A stretch of DNA of 64,000 bases from Mikania micrantha (taxonomy: Eukaryota > Streptophyta > Magnoliopsida > Asterales > Asteraceae). Positions 1 to 10,797 of this stretch are shown here, in pieces. The translations under genes were made by a program, and so were the position numbers. The DNA is taken from positions 44,815,711 to 44,879,710 of the forward strand of contig CM018683.1 of the NCBI GenBank assembly GCA_009363875.1, in the 5' to 3' direction. Within the stretch, counting starts at the first letter, position 1, and each line of letters begins with the position of its first letter. The notes beneath the pieces are model-generated. The model saw only the letters and a program-made list of their open reading frames with translations. It ran no database searches and was not told where the DNA came from.

Positions 1-258
1 GAATGGTTGGACACCATGGTTATCAAAGAAAATCCTATAGATATCCCCTGTCTTTCCTTTGCTTATCATACTGCTTTTTGTAGTTGAGATATTATATTGG
101 GTTTAGTAAGTAACTATGTTGGGCGTAGGGTGCTTTTCTTATTGTGATCAGATCTCTCTCTATCTCAACACACACCCACACACTGATATCAATTTCTTTC
201 TATTGTAAATTTCTAGAAAAAGGTTTATGTAGTACATGCTGTTATCATGCTTTAACAG

Positions 259-3200
259 GAATAACTGAACCCATCAAATCTGGAATAAGAGATTCAAAAC
301 TAGGGGTGGGGAAACAAGAGGAAGACGATTTCTTTACCGCAGAAGAAAATATCCAGAGGAAGAAACTGGACATTGAACTCGAGGAAACTGAAGAAATTGC
401 AAAGAAGCGAGAGGTACATACTTTTACCCCTAACTTGATAGTAAAAAACAAATAAATTAAACCTTGGATACTAATTTGAGGTTAATGAGTTTTTTTTTGA
501 AACCTACATATATCTAATAACAGAAGGCAGCATATAGCATATATGCATGTCTTTTAATGAGGAAACATCAACCTCTGGAGCTCTTAGAGAATTTCATGCA
601 GTTTTTATTACCTGGTGGCTTCTTCTTCTTGTTCTGCCCCCTTCCTGCACATTATGAAACCAGGTTATGGCAGATCGTGAGCACAAAATTCAAACCGAGG
701 TTAAGGAAATAAGGAAAGTTTTCTATTGTGAGCTTTGTGACAAGCAGTACAAGTTAGCAGTTGAATTTGAAGGTCACCTTAGCTCCTATGATCACAATCA
801 TAGAAAGGTAAATTCAAGTTTTCCTTGACTTGATTCAAGATTTTCTGTTTATAGAGTTAAGAGTCACATTGCCGAAGCTAGAAGCTGTAACTTGGGCCCA
901 TTCACTTGTAATACGCTCTTTCGGGTTTTGTCTTCTCTCTAATGGGTCAAATAAAACATAAATGCCAAAAGCAAAGCAGGCGCTCAAAGTGAAACTTTAA
1001 TGAATGGATCTCTCTAGTCATTTTATTCAATAATGGCCCAAATGAAATGAGCATGTTATCTGACATGCCATTTTGCCACAATGCCACCTTCAATCAAATG
1101 CATACCTTAATGATTTTGTGATCAAATTGGTGTTGCTTATACAGCGTTTTAAAGAAATGAGGGAAATGCATGGAAGCAGCAGCCGTGATGATAGGCAAAA
1201 ACGTGAACAGCTGCGCCAGGAGAGGGAGATGGCCAAGTTTGCTCAGATGTATACTTCTTTTATACATCATGATCCATTAATAATTTTAAATTTTTTGTTT
1301 CATCTGTCACCACTTACACCTATTCAATTTGGTATTTTATCGTGTCATTTAGGACTGATGCTCATAAACAGCAGCAGCAACAAGAGTATTCTGAAAAAAA
1401 TAATCATCCTATGAAGAATTCAACCGTTCTTGTAGATCAAGATCAAAGGAAGGCGTTAAAATTTGGATTTTCATCAAAATTAGGTGCTTCCAAGGTACTA
1501 ACTTTTTCTAACCAAAAGGGTATCTAGTCCAATGGTATGGAGGTGTTGGTGAAAAGGTGTACCTTTCAAATCATGAGGGTTGCTTGAAACTCGCTTATAA
1601 AAAGCTTGGTTTGAAAAAAGGTTTTTTTAAGCAAGCTTAGCCGGCTTGTTTTGTAATCAAGCTGAGCATGAGCCAAGATTGGCTTAGTTCGTGGCTCAAA
1701 CTTGTTGGCTTGTTAATTGATTATATATAAATATATTTTGTTAGTTATTTCTTGAAGCTTTTGGTACCACAATCACACGTAAAATTATTAAACAAAACAG
1801 AAAATAACTTGAAATCTCTTCTCCAATCTTTTGATAGAAAAACTCATAGTTACAATGAAAAAAAAAATCCTTATTTATAGTTGATTAAACTTGTACATCA
1901 AGTTAATCAATCCCTGCTTTCTAGGCTAACTTATCTTCTTTAAAGGTAATCAAGAAACAGACTCAACCGACCTGATCCTTTAGGTGGCTTAATGCAAAAT
2001 CAAATAATTAAAACAATTATGACTTAATAGCTAAAAGACCCCTGAACTATTAAGTTTGTTAAGATTGGTCCAACAATCAAATTAATAGCCGACTTGTTAT
2101 CTACCTTTATAACTACAAGTTCCTCCTTCCTTCCTGTGATTTCAGCCAATAATTTTCTCAACCAGATTGCTTGACAAGCTGCTGATGTTGCAACCATAAC
2201 CTCAGCTTCACACAAGGATAGAGCAACAGTTGGCTGCTTTTGTGAACACTAGCTGCTAGGTCCGGTCCGTCATTAAAATAGGCTGCCAACTCCTTGGTTC
2301 CTTTTCCATCATCATGATCAGCTAAAAGGCTGCTATCACTAAATCCTAGTAGTTTGTTGCTTCCATTCCTTTTATAATGAATTCCCATAATGATTGTTCC
2401 CTTTGTGTATCTGAGAATGTGTTTTAACAGTCTGGAAATGAGTAGTTCTGGGAGTTTGCATGTACTGACTTGCATATCCTACTGAGTATGCAAGGTCTGT
2501 CCTTGAATGGGTTAAGTACTGGAGGCATCCTATCGTTTTTCGATATTCTGTTGCATCAACACAGCTGCTCCCATCATCTTTGGACAGCTTTAAGAGCTGC
2601 TCTTATCATCTTTGGACAGCTTTAAGCCCGGTTCCATTGGGTATTTGGTGGGATTACACTCCCACATTCCGACTTGTTCTAGAATCTTCTTTGCATAACT
2701 TGATTGTTTGATTTTTATGCCTTCCTTGATTTGTATTACTTCCAATCCGAGATAGTAAGAAAGTGGTCCCAAGTCACTCATCTCGAACGTGTTCTCCACT
2801 TGTCTTTTGAATTGCTTAATTTTTTCTATGTTGTTCCCAGTTGCATTTAAGTCATCCACATAGATTCCTACTAACAAGGAACCTTCATGTGTTCTCTTCG
2901 TATATATGGCTTGTTCAAGTTTGCATCTTTGAAATCCGTAATCCTTTAGAACTCCATCTAGCTTTGTATTCAAAGTTCATGGAGCTTGTTTCAAGCCGTA
3001 TACTGTTTTATTTTACTTGTACACCTTTTGCTCTTTTTCTTTCTTGACAAATCCTTCCGGCTGTGTTACGAACACGTCTTCCTTTAGTTCCCTGTTAGTA
3101 AATCTTGGATAATTATCAAGATAATAACTGAAGCATGATTTTAGGAATCAAATTAGGATCAGTTTCTATTCTATTTTAATGCTGAATAATTTTGTTTCCT

Positions 3201-6200
3201 TTGTTTTGATAGTTTCCATTTTTGTGTTCTAGCATAAATAGAATAGCTTGCTGTTTGTATTTCACAGCTACTTCTCAAAGTTTCTTTGAAGGAATAAAGT
3301 AATCGGGCCAACTGCCCCCTTTTCTCTTGTTCTTGTTTTGTGGTTTTACGATCCAATTGTCTTCATCCCCATGTAGGAGCGCTGTTGCACATCAAGGTGG
3401 TGCACATTCCATCCCATTTGAGCTGCTAATGCTAAGAGGAGCCTGATTGTTTCAAGTCTCACCACGGGCGCGATTACCTCGTCAAAGTCTACACCTTCTT
3501 GTTGAATACTTGGATGTAACCTTTGGCAACCAACCATGCCTTATGTCGTGTGATAATACCATTAGTGTCTTTTTAATTTATAAACCCATTTTAAACCAAT
3601 GGGTCAGTGCCCTGGGGGTAAATCCATTAGCTTCCACATGTTCTTTTTTATGGAAATTATTTCACTTTTCATGGCTTGCTCCCATTCTTTTATACCCTGT
3701 TGCCTCCTTGAAGTTAACAGGTTCTCCTTTGGTTAGAAGTAATTCGTATACTTCATTCACTTCTTTCCAGCCACTTATTGGTGTATATCATAGGTCTCAT
3801 CATCTGCCATGGATGGGTCTGATCCACCAATAATGCCGGTTTGAAGTTGAGGTAACATATTCCCATGCCCATTAACAGTTAACAGTGGATTCTGGGCTGT
3901 TGAACACTGAGTGCGCTGAATTTGGGCTTTCTGTCTGAACGTGTGGGTTGTTTGGATAAGAAACTGGGCTGTTTTGATGCTGATTTATTGGGCTGTTTGG
4001 TTCAGTGCTCCACTTTTTGCTGCTTTGTGCTGCTGGATTAGACTCTAGTGAGTTTATATGTATTACAAACTCAGTTTCCTTGTGTTGGTTTGGTGGTTTA
4101 CGTTATTTCTATTCCCATTTCCCTGTTTCATCAAGAATGACATCCCGATTCACCACCAATTTCTTGTTCTCAACATCATGCATTCTATATCCTTTGGTTC
4201 ATGGTTCCATCCCTAAGTGCACCACAGGGATTGTTCGGTCATCTAATTTCCTCACCAATTGCGTGGTTGATTTAACAAAACCAACAAACCCGGATACTCG
4301 AAGATGATCGAGTCTTGGTTTTCTTCCTTTCAGGGCTTCATAGGGAGTTTGATTCTTGATAATTTTTGTGGGCCATCTGTTTAAGATGTACATAGCATGA
4401 CGTACAACTTCAGCCTAGAGTTTTTGTGGCATATCCATTGCACTTAAAATGCTTCTTGTTATGCTCATCACGGTTCGATTTCTTCTTTCAACAATGCCCA
4501 GCTACTGAGGGGTGTAAGGAACCGTCAATTGTCTTGTGATCATATTCACCTAATTCGCAATTCGCTTCGGTTCGGGAACGAGGAACGGGGTCGCGATTCG
4601 CTAGAAGCCACGAATTTGGCTCGCAAACGGGTAGGTTCATTTTGGTACGATCGGGTTCGGTTTACTAATAATATCGGTTTGCTCCACGTATATATAAAAT
4701 AAAGATTGTTCTAAAATAAAAGAACTCAAAGTATATATTCCAATTCATGATTGTACCAAAATATTCAAAAAGCCATAACAGAAATTTCAAAATAATTTAA
4801 ACACAAACTTGCAAAAATTCATTTCAGATTTAAAAAATTAAGATTTTCGTGAATAAGGAGAAGAACACGACTAACATTGATCACCAAATTTCACGTGAAT
4901 GAGGAGCCATTCATGAGTCATTCCAAATTCACATGAATAGAAAATTCCATCCAAATCCACGAAACACTGGTTCAATTCACGATTTAGGTCTCAGAAATTC
5001 ACGATTCAACGTCAGTTGGTTTGAGTATAAAGCAAATTTGTTTCTCGATTATGCTTCGAATTGAAGGAGCGTACCTTCGCTAGTGAATTCGAATGGGACC
5101 AAAACGAACCAATTCAAAATTCGTGGCTTATAGACATGGTTGTAAAAATCATGATTACTCGGTCGATTAGTCGGCATTAATCGCTAATCGGGATGTTACC
5201 GACTAATTTTCGTCAAATCGGCCAATTAATCGCTAGTCGGTCAATGACGGTCAAAATCGGACCTAATCGGCCACCAATCGGCCAAAAAAACGGCCGATTT
5301 CCGGCGATTACGAGAAGAAAAGGGAAAACAAACTTTCGATCTACGTTGAGAACGACGATTCCGAATTGGATTGACAAAAACAAACCTTCGATTGACGAGC
5401 TCCAGATGTATTGGCGAGAATTCTAGAGGAGATTGACGAGCTCTGACGAGCTGCACACGGGAGGCAGGGAGGGATTGACGAACCAGACGGCAGACGCAAG
5501 AGGAAGAGGAGGATGTCTTTTTGGGTGTTGCCCTAATTTGAAGAAGAAGGCGACGGGAGAAAGATTGGGAAGTGCAAACCCTTCAAACTCTTTTTATTAA
5601 GTTTTTAATAAATAGGTTTTTTAAGAAAAAGAAAAAAAATGAAATACATATTAATTAGACCACAAATTATGAACTGATTGATTAAAATTTCTAAAATATT
5701 TGAAAATTTATTCATAAAATCTTGTATATATTTATATAATTTTGAAAAATTACATATAAAATTCTAATCTGATTAATCCCGAGTCCCTACCTCACCGCCT
5801 GAGTCCTGACTAGCGCCTAGTGATTTTTACAACACTGCTTATAGAGCGAATCTGTGACTATGCTTGTGATCCCGGCTTCACAAAACAAATTGAATATTTT
5901 GGAAGTAAATTCTCCATCTCGATCAATTCTTAGAACCTTTATTTTCTTCCCGTATTAATTCGTGGCCAAAGCTTTAAAAGTTTTTAAAACATTCAAGTGC
6001 CTAGCCTTTAGTTTTTAGCAGAAAAGGCCACATGAAACTGCTGTGATCGTCCACAAACAACAGTAAATACCGGTTTCCAGGCTCGGTATCAGGTGTAATA
6101 GGGTCAGCACAGGTCTGCGTATACCTGTTCCAGTGGGGTTTTGGCCCTAAACTTGGTTTGATCAGGTAAACTGTCTTGTGTGCTTCCCTGCTAGACATGT

Positions 6201-9200
6201 TTCACATAGTTATGATGGGTGATTAATGACTGGGACTCCATATACCAAATCGGACGACCCCAATCTCTTGATGGTTTCAAAGTTTGACTTTCGAGACGGG
6301 CATGCCATATCCAAGATGTATTATTTATCTTACTCAACAAACAGACAGGTGTGCTTGCTGATAGGCTGATTTTATACAGCCTATTAGGGGCTCTTTGAGC
6401 CTTCATGAGCAAGGTTCCATCTGGTTCAAACATGGACAGAACACCGTTTTGATTGTTATTTCACACACCCCTTCTTCAGCTTGTCCAATACTAAAGATAT
6501 TATTTTTTTAAGTATGGAATGTCAAATATATCAGTCAACAATCGTTGTACTCCATTCTTACACTCCAAAAGAATGGATCCTCTTCCATATATGTATATTA
6601 ACACATGAGTTATCCCCAAACCTTGCCTTCTTCTCCTTATATAGGTGTCAAGTGTCGAAAATAATTGTTTATTACTAGTCACGTGGTTTGTGGCCCTGGC
6701 ATTTAATTACCACATGTTTTCATCGACTTTGGACGACCCTTATTTTGCTTGGAATACCTTTTCCTCATTTAGGTAAACTAGTTCTTTGTCACCTTGTATT
6801 GCATCGGCCATCAACAGGGCTAGCCTGTTTGCCGCGTCGGTGGTGGTGGTCTGATTTAAGTTGGATTTTTCTTCAGCTTTTCTTGTTGGACAATCGGCAG
6901 AAAAATGCTGGAAAGCATCACATCTAAAACATTGGAGTTTAGATCTATCTTTTGAATTTTTAGTTGGCTGGCTTCCTTCTTGGGAGCTTTGTGCACGGTT
7001 TGAGCCCCTTCAAAGTCCACCAGACCTCCCACAGACCCGACCTCTTCCACTTGTGTCTTGGCCATTCCCTCATTCTCGTTCGGGGTTCTTTCTTGCTTCC
7101 TTTTTGATACCCATTCTTCATAAAATATAGCAGTAGTTGGTCTTGGTTCTTGGTGGATTTTAAGCGGGTTCTCTCTTTGTATGTTTTTAGCCTCCCAACT
7201 ACTTTCTGGAATTTGACAGATTTCAGGTCTACAAGCTGCTCTATTGTTGCAGCAATATTGACAAATCTGTTTGGAAGCCTGGTGAGCAGTTTTTGGACCA
7301 AGATGGTTTCTTCGATTGATTTTCCTAGAGCTGCTGATCTCGAGGCAAGATTCGTCAATTTTGTTGCATGGTGATCAATTTTTTCTCCATCCTTCTTCTT
7401 GGCAGATGTGAATTCTATATTCAGCATTTGAAGTCAGGCCTCCCTAACACGTACTACACCAAGATGCCGAGTCTTGATTACGTCCCATATTCCCTTTGCA
7501 TGTTCATACTCTGCGATTTGCAGTACAAGTTTTTCTGGCAGCGCCTGATAAAGCAGTTCAATGGCTGCATTATCTTTCCTTGGATCAACAGCAGGTCCAA
7601 GTTCGATGGAATCCCAGATTCCATGTGTCATAAAGACCGCGTTAATTCTAAATGACCAGATCGGGTAATTTGTTTCGATCAAAACTGGGCATTGGAACAG
7701 GATATATATATTTTTTCTCAGTGGTGATTGAGCCGGGTGGAAGGTCCTTTATTACCCATCTTTCTTGATCCAGTTAGCTGGATTGGTGATTCAGGCCCCT
7801 TTGTACTTGGTGGCTCTGATGCCAATTGAAGCTTTTGATAAATCACAAGTAAATTTATTGAACAAAAACAGAAAATAACTGGAAATTTCTTCTCCAATTA
7901 ATTGATATAAAAAAATTCATAGTTACAATGAAAAAAACTATCCTTATTTATAGTTGACTAAACTTGCACATCAAGTTAATCAACCCCTACTTTCTAGGCT
8001 AACTTATCACCTTTAAAGTTAATCAAAAAAACGACTTGGATCCTTTAGGTGGCTTAATACAAACTCAAATAATTAAAACCAATTATGACAATAGGTATTA
8101 CACCCCTGAACTATGAAGTTTGTCAAGATTGGTTCCACATACTTATTGGCTAATTTTTATTGAAAATAATATAATCAAGAAATAAGAATCATAATAAAAA
8201 ATAGCTAACAAGTTGGCTCAAGTTAAAAAAAATACTAGTTGGCTCAGGTTTGGTATGAATTGAGCTCGAGCTCACCATTGCAACTCATTAAAAAATCAAG
8301 TTATGTTGAGCTAACTAGTGTAATTTGAGCTCGAACCTTGCTTGGCTCTTTTACAAACTACTCTCAAATGGCGAGGGTTCAAGCCCCATTGCGGGCAAAA
8401 TGGTGTAGATTTAAGAATATATATAATATTTGAGCAGATGAAGTGTTGCCAAACTTTACCCCTTTACTGTTTTATAGTGGGAGAAAAGGACCTCCACCAT
8501 GTGTGTGTTTATAGAGGATTGTGAAAAAATAATAACTCACTTTTAAAACATTAACCCATATAACTTTGCCAAGATGAAGCCAAATCTTGATTTTTTTTAA
8601 ACATCATTGATTTTTTATTACATCGTTGTAAGTTTTGGGCCTAAAACAGTTACAATGCTGTAAGTGAAAAAACTTACAACGATGTTACGTCTCAAACGGT
8701 GGTGAATTTTCGCAAATTCATAAAGAAGAAAGTGTAGTATATGTGTTACAATGATGTTCAAAAAAAAGTCCAAGATTTGGCTTCATCTTGGCAAAACTAT
8801 CTGGGTTAATGCTTTAAGAGTGAGTTATTATTTGAACATTACCATATATATAGGGAAATGATAATTTGAAAACCACTTATTCGTGTGAAAACCGTGAAAA
8901 CTAGGCAAAAATCAACTATTTTTTGAAAATTTTTTTACAGGTTTGTAACACTATTGGCACATTTTTATAAAAAAATAAAAAAAGCGACGATCAAATTTTT
9001 AAAAAAAATATTTTAGAAAACCATGTAAAACATACATAACAAAACGTAAAAAAATTTCGTCAGATCTGACGCAGTGTTACGTATGTTTTGCATGGTTTTA
9101 TAAATATTTTTTTTTAAAAAATATCTGGTCAGCGCTTTTTTGATTTATTTTTTATAAAAATGTGCCCAATAGTATTACAAACATGCCAAAAAAATTTCAA

Positions 9201-9679
9201 AAAAAAATGTTTTTTTACATGATTTTTGCCTAGTTTTCACGGTTTCACACAAACGGTGTTTTCATTTTATTAATTCCCTATATATATATATATATATATA
9301 TATGGGAAGTGTTCTAATGCTAACCCACTCTTAGAGCGATAACCCATTAACTTTGCCAAAACGAAGCCGAATCTTGAATTTTTCTTTGAACATCATTGTA
9401 ACACAATTTGAACACCATGTTCTTTTATGAGTTTGGGCTAATTCATCACCGTTTGGGCTCTTACAGTACTGTAAGTGTTAAAATATTTAGAACTTACAGT
9501 ACTGTAGCACAAAACTTACAACGATGATATTTTTTAAACGGTGATGAATTAGCCCAAACTCATAAAAGAACATAGTGTTCTAATTGTGTTACAATGATGT
9601 TAAAAAAAAATTCAAGATTCGGCTTCGTTTTGGCAAAGTTAATTGGTTACCGCTCTAAGAGGGGGTTAGCATTTGATCC

Positions 9680-9717
<38 letters not shown>

Positions 9718-10797
9718 ATAACAAAGTGTTATTATTATTAGGAAAATGTTATTATAATATTTAACAGTTCCTTGTTAATAATAACACTTTGTTATTTATA
9801 ATAGCACTTTGCTTTTTTCACTTTTTACAAACTATCAATTTTAATTTGATCCTAACACTGTGTGTGTGTATATATAGGGGAATGATCAATTGTAAACCCT
9901 TCCCTATTGTGATAACCGAATAATTACATCTTATTACTTTGGGACCCATATTAAAGTAAATATAAATGTGTACGTTTTTTTTCTTTTTTAATTAATGTAA
10001 TTGATGTGGGCCCCACTTACATTAATTAAAAAAGAAGAAAAAACATACATTTTTAGATTTACTTTAATATAGGCCCCAAAGTAACAAGATGTAATTCGGG
10101 TTATCGCAATAAGCAAGGGTTAACAATTGAATGCTATAGCCTATAGGGTTTGTATCGTGCTTAGAGAGAAAATACTTAAACCCTATATGAGCCATTGATC
10201 TAGAATTTGAAAATAATATGTGGTCAATATTAAACCTGAATAAAAAATTGGGGTTTTGAATAAACTATATATATATATATATGTATATACAGGGATTGAA
10301 TCCTTTGAAAACCAATCTTAAGAGAACACCCTTAAACCCTATATGTGCCATTGATTTGGAATCTTGAAAATAAATACGTGGTCCAAATCAAACATTAATA
10401 AAAAACTGGGTTTTGAATAAACAAATCATTTTTAATGTGGTTTAAGTAGACATATATTTATTTTCAAGATTTCAAATCAATGACTTACATAGGATTAAGG
10501 GTTTTCTCTCTAAGATTGAGTTTTTATAGGATTCAATCTATATATATATATATATTATATATTATATATATATATAAAATAAATTAAAATAAAAAACGGA
10601 CTCTTGAGGAGTAAATTAGCAAACCTCAAATTAACTTAAAATTATGATGTCAGATCTCCTCAACTGTCATTTTAATCTTTACATGATAAGGCATCCTTAT
10701 AATTTGGCTATATCATGCAGAGTTCAGGCAAGCATGTTGCAAAGAAGCCAAAGACACCTGTTGTGTCGGTTTTGCCAATGATAGTGATGACGAGTAG
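259..10797 (+). CDS. GPATCH8-like G-patch/C2H2 zinc-finger protein, 3' exons, copy 1
   Basis: Five exons with good GT-AG borders and matching phases: 259-413, 664-807, 1145-1248, 1353-1494 and 10721-10797. They encode the segment after the G-patch (starts GITEPIKSGIRD), an acidic stretch, a C2H2 finger (FYCELCDKQY...HLSSYDHNH), a charged helix (KRE/RQERE), a Q-rich stretch and a C-terminal DSDDE tail ending at TAG 10795-10797. This order matches plant relatives of GPATCH8, nuclear proteins thought to act in RNA processing. The first four exons are open. The last exon lacks one T in the stretch before GCCAATGAT, so the tail is out of frame by one base. The 5' exons, if present, lie left of the window. 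The last intron is about 9.2 kb because of nested transposons. Confidence 0.8.
664..807 (+). CDS. C2H2 zinc-finger exon, copy 1
   Basis: Exactly 48 codons between CAG and GT. It contains C-x2-C (CELC) and H-x5-H (HLSSYDH) finger ligands, with a GHL spacer typical of the GPATCH8/ZNF finger that follows a G-patch. It is identical in length to the copy 2 exon. Confidence 0.8.
1145..1248 (+). CDS. Charged-helix exon, copy 1
   Basis: Acceptor ACAG at 1141-1144 and donor GT at 1249. It encodes RFKEMREMHGSSSRDD and an Arg/Glu-rich helix, ending in phase 2. The split Met codon is completed by the first base of the exon at 1353. Confidence 0.75.
1353..1494 (+). CDS. Gln-rich exon, copy 1
   Basis: It starts with G after TTTAG, completing the previous codon, and encodes TDAHKQQQQQE followed by LKFGFSSKLGASK, a conserved motif near the C terminus of the family. 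The donor is AAG|GTACTA. The intron that follows carries the whole transposon nest. Confidence 0.75.
1525..1581 (+). repeat. SINE-like 5' part with A-box motif, copy 1
   Basis: TAGTCCAATGG (1525-1535) fits the pol III A box TRGYNNARNGG. The sequence breaks at 1581 and an imperfect repeat of its end (TCAAATCATGAGGGTT versus TCAAATGGCGAGGGTT) resumes at 8364-8379, followed by a B-box-like motif. The same is found in copy 2 near 15034. Confidence 0.4.
1753..2075 (-). repeat. Copia 3' LTR, copy 1
   Basis: About 323 bp, on the plus strand from TGAAGC to CCAACA; pairs with 7827-8139. No clear polypurine tract is visible beside it, so the inner border is approximate. Confidence 0.8.
2076..2475 (-). 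pseudogene. Copia RNase H remnant, copy 1
   Basis: The minus strand reads LLKHILRYTKGTIIMGIHY, GFSDSSLLADHDDGKGT and CEAEVMVATSAACQAIWLRK, the RNase H block at the end of copia pol. Two frames, no full ORF. Confidence 0.7.
2590..3537 (-). pseudogene. Copia reverse transcriptase remnant, copy 1
   Basis: Segments include DFDEVIAPVVRLETIRLLLA, the YVDDL catalytic motif (LLVGIYVDDL, near 2850), and MSDLGPLSYYLGLEV. About 280 bp of unrelated AT-rich sequence (roughly 3080-3370) separates the HLDV motif from the EDVFVTQPEGF part, so the domain was interrupted as well as frameshifted. Confidence 0.75.
4130..4532 (-). pseudogene. Copia integrase C part, copy 1
   Basis: The minus strand reads QLTVPYTPQ then GIVERRNRTV (the integrase core Glu region) and MYILNRWPTKIIKNQTPYEA. 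A TGA-type stop stands where PYTPQ is normally followed by Asn. The other half of the integrase lies beyond hAT-1. Confidence 0.72.
4541..5862. mobile_element. hAT-1, non-autonomous hAT element in the copia integrase, copy 1
   Basis: Flanked by the perfect 8-bp target-site duplication CTTGTGAT (4533-4540 and 5863-5870), the hAT size. Ends are inverted: CATATTCACC...ATTCGC on the left and, in reverse complement, CATAGTCACAG..ATTCGC on the right. No transposase. The inside is rich in AATTCRCGAA-type motifs. It carries hAT-2. Confidence 0.85.
5135..5837. mobile_element. hAT-2, nested hAT-type element, copy 1
   Basis: Inserted in hAT-1 with the 8-bp duplication CTTATAGA (5127-5134 and 5838-5845). 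Terminal inverted repeats are CATGGTTGTAAAAATCA and, reversed, CAGTGTTGTAAAAATCA. Left subterminal DNA has many AATCGG/CGATTA repeats, typical of transposase-binding arrays. No coding capacity seen. Confidence 0.88.
5871..6433 (-). pseudogene. Copia GAG-pre-integrase and integrase N part, copy 1
   Basis: The minus strand reads LYKISLSAS...WIWHARLES (pre-integrase HxRL-type motif) and then RYLLLFVDDHSSFMWPF, the first Asp region of the integrase core. The frame breaks several times. hAT-1 cuts the integrase immediately beyond 5871. Confidence 0.7.
6862..7759 (-). pseudogene. Copia gag remnant, copy 1
   Basis: Begins at a minus-strand ATG at 7759 (MGNKGPS...), continues with YPIWSFRINAVF and a retrotransposon gag helix region, and ends with a zinc knuckle CFRCDAFQHFSADC at 6890-6931 (C-x2-C-x4-H-x4-C). 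A TGA at 7434-7436 sits where related gags have Arg after REA, consistent with CGA to TGA. Further indels follow. The gag would form the particle and bind RNA. Confidence 0.75.
7827..8139 (-). repeat. Copia 5' LTR, copy 1
   Basis: About 313 bp, lying directly next to the primer-binding site at 7813-7824; aligned by eye with 1753-2075. Confidence 0.82.
8364..8440 (+). repeat. SINE-like 3' part with B-box motif, copy 1
   Basis: GGTTCAAGCCC at 8376-8386 fits the B box GGTTCRANNCY. Together with 1525-1581 it would form a tRNA-derived SINE interrupted by later insertions. The same arrangement is in copy 2 near 21858. Confidence 0.4.
8531..8830. mobile_element. Fold-back MITE M1, copy 1
   Basis: About 60-bp inverted ends: AATAACTCAC..CATTAACCC..TTTGCCAAGATGAAGCC on the left, their reverse complement on the right. 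The centre contains a second small palindrome around CTTACAACGATG. Non-coding. Related to M3. Confidence 0.8.
8852..9279. mobile_element. Fold-back MITE M2, copy 1
   Basis: Begins AGGGAAATGATAATTTGAAAACC and ends in the complement, with internal inverted arms (AACATACATAACAAAACG / GTTACGTATGTTTTGCAT). Flanked by TATATATA on both sides. Confidence 0.78.
9304..9680. mobile_element. Fold-back MITE M3, copy 1
   Basis: Long inverted arms (TAACCCACTCTTAGAGCGATAACC, TTTGCCAAAACGAAGCCGAATCTTGAA) around a central TTACAGTACTGTAA palindrome. It lies between two TA tracts (9278-9303 and 9683-9710). It shares the TTTGCCAARAYGAAGCC block with M1, so both belong to one family. Confidence 0.82.
9711..9860. 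mobile_element. Fold-back MITE M4, left-truncated, copy 1
   Basis: AACAAAGTGTTATTAT / ATAATAACACTTTGTT inverted arms. The first ~48 bp found in copy 2 (starting GGGTGAGGTTAATG) are missing, the TA tract joining directly to ATTATAAATA. Confidence 0.7.
9877..10134. mobile_element. Fold-back MITE M5, copy 1
   Basis: GGGGAATGATCAATTGTAAACCC with long inverted arms, including TTACATCTTATTACTTTGGG and its complement; bordered by TATATA. Confidence 0.78.
10136..10268. mobile_element. MITE M6, half element related to M7, copy 1
   Basis: Left arm only (ACTTAAACCCTATATGAGCCATTGAT ... GGGGTTTTGAATAAAC), closely matching the left arm of M7 that follows; ends in a TA tract. Confidence 0.6.
10291..10540. 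mobile_element. Fold-back MITE M7, copy 1
   Basis: AGGGATTGAATCC at the left and GGATTCAATCT at the right, with inverted arms around CCTTAAACCCTATATG; TA tracts on both sides. Confidence 0.75.
10721..10797 (+). CDS. Terminal exon, copy 1 (1-bp frameshift)
   Basis: Acceptor ATGCAG; encodes SSGKHVAKKPKTPVV and, after a 1-bp loss, the ANDSDDE tail with TAG. Copy 2 has a different 1-bp loss in the same 20 bases, which points to consensus error or independent decay. Confidence 0.7.

Larger units (their letters stand above)
1753..8139 (-). mobile_element. Ty1/copia retrotransposon, minus strand, copy 1
   Basis: LTRs at 1753-2075 and 7827-8139 (both begin TGAAGCTTTTG, end in CA, share CTTATTTATAGTTGA). 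A primer-binding site next to the right LTR reads GCTCTGATGCCA on plus (7813-7824), the complement of a TGGTATCAGAGC-like tRNA-Met site. On the minus strand the order is gag, GAG-pre-integrase, integrase, RT and RNase H, the copia order. It is full of stops and frameshifts and is interrupted by two nested hAT elements, so it cannot be active. The LTRs have diverged visibly, indicating an old insertion. Confidence 0.9.
1582..8363. mobile_element. GAGCTC-rich unclassified element hosting the copia insertion, copy 1
   Basis: The flanks of the copia element (1582-1752 and 8140-8363) share AAGCTTGG, TTGGCTC and GAGCTCGA motifs and appear to be two halves of one small AT-rich element that lies inside the SINE-like sequence. 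Terminal repeats are only weakly visible, so its class is open. Confidence 0.35.

Noticed and set aside
1525..1535. Possible tRNA gene start from the A-box match
   Set aside because: No cloverleaf can be drawn with the nearby sequence and the B box is 6.8 kb away.
3447..3833. 128-codon plus-strand ORF (also 4005-4307 and copy 2 equivalents)
   Set aside because: Antisense shadow of copia RT and integrase coding on the minus strand.
8342..8524. 60-codon plus-strand ORF
   Set aside because: It spans the SINE-like B-box region and a MITE flank; no conserved motif and present only because stops are sparse.
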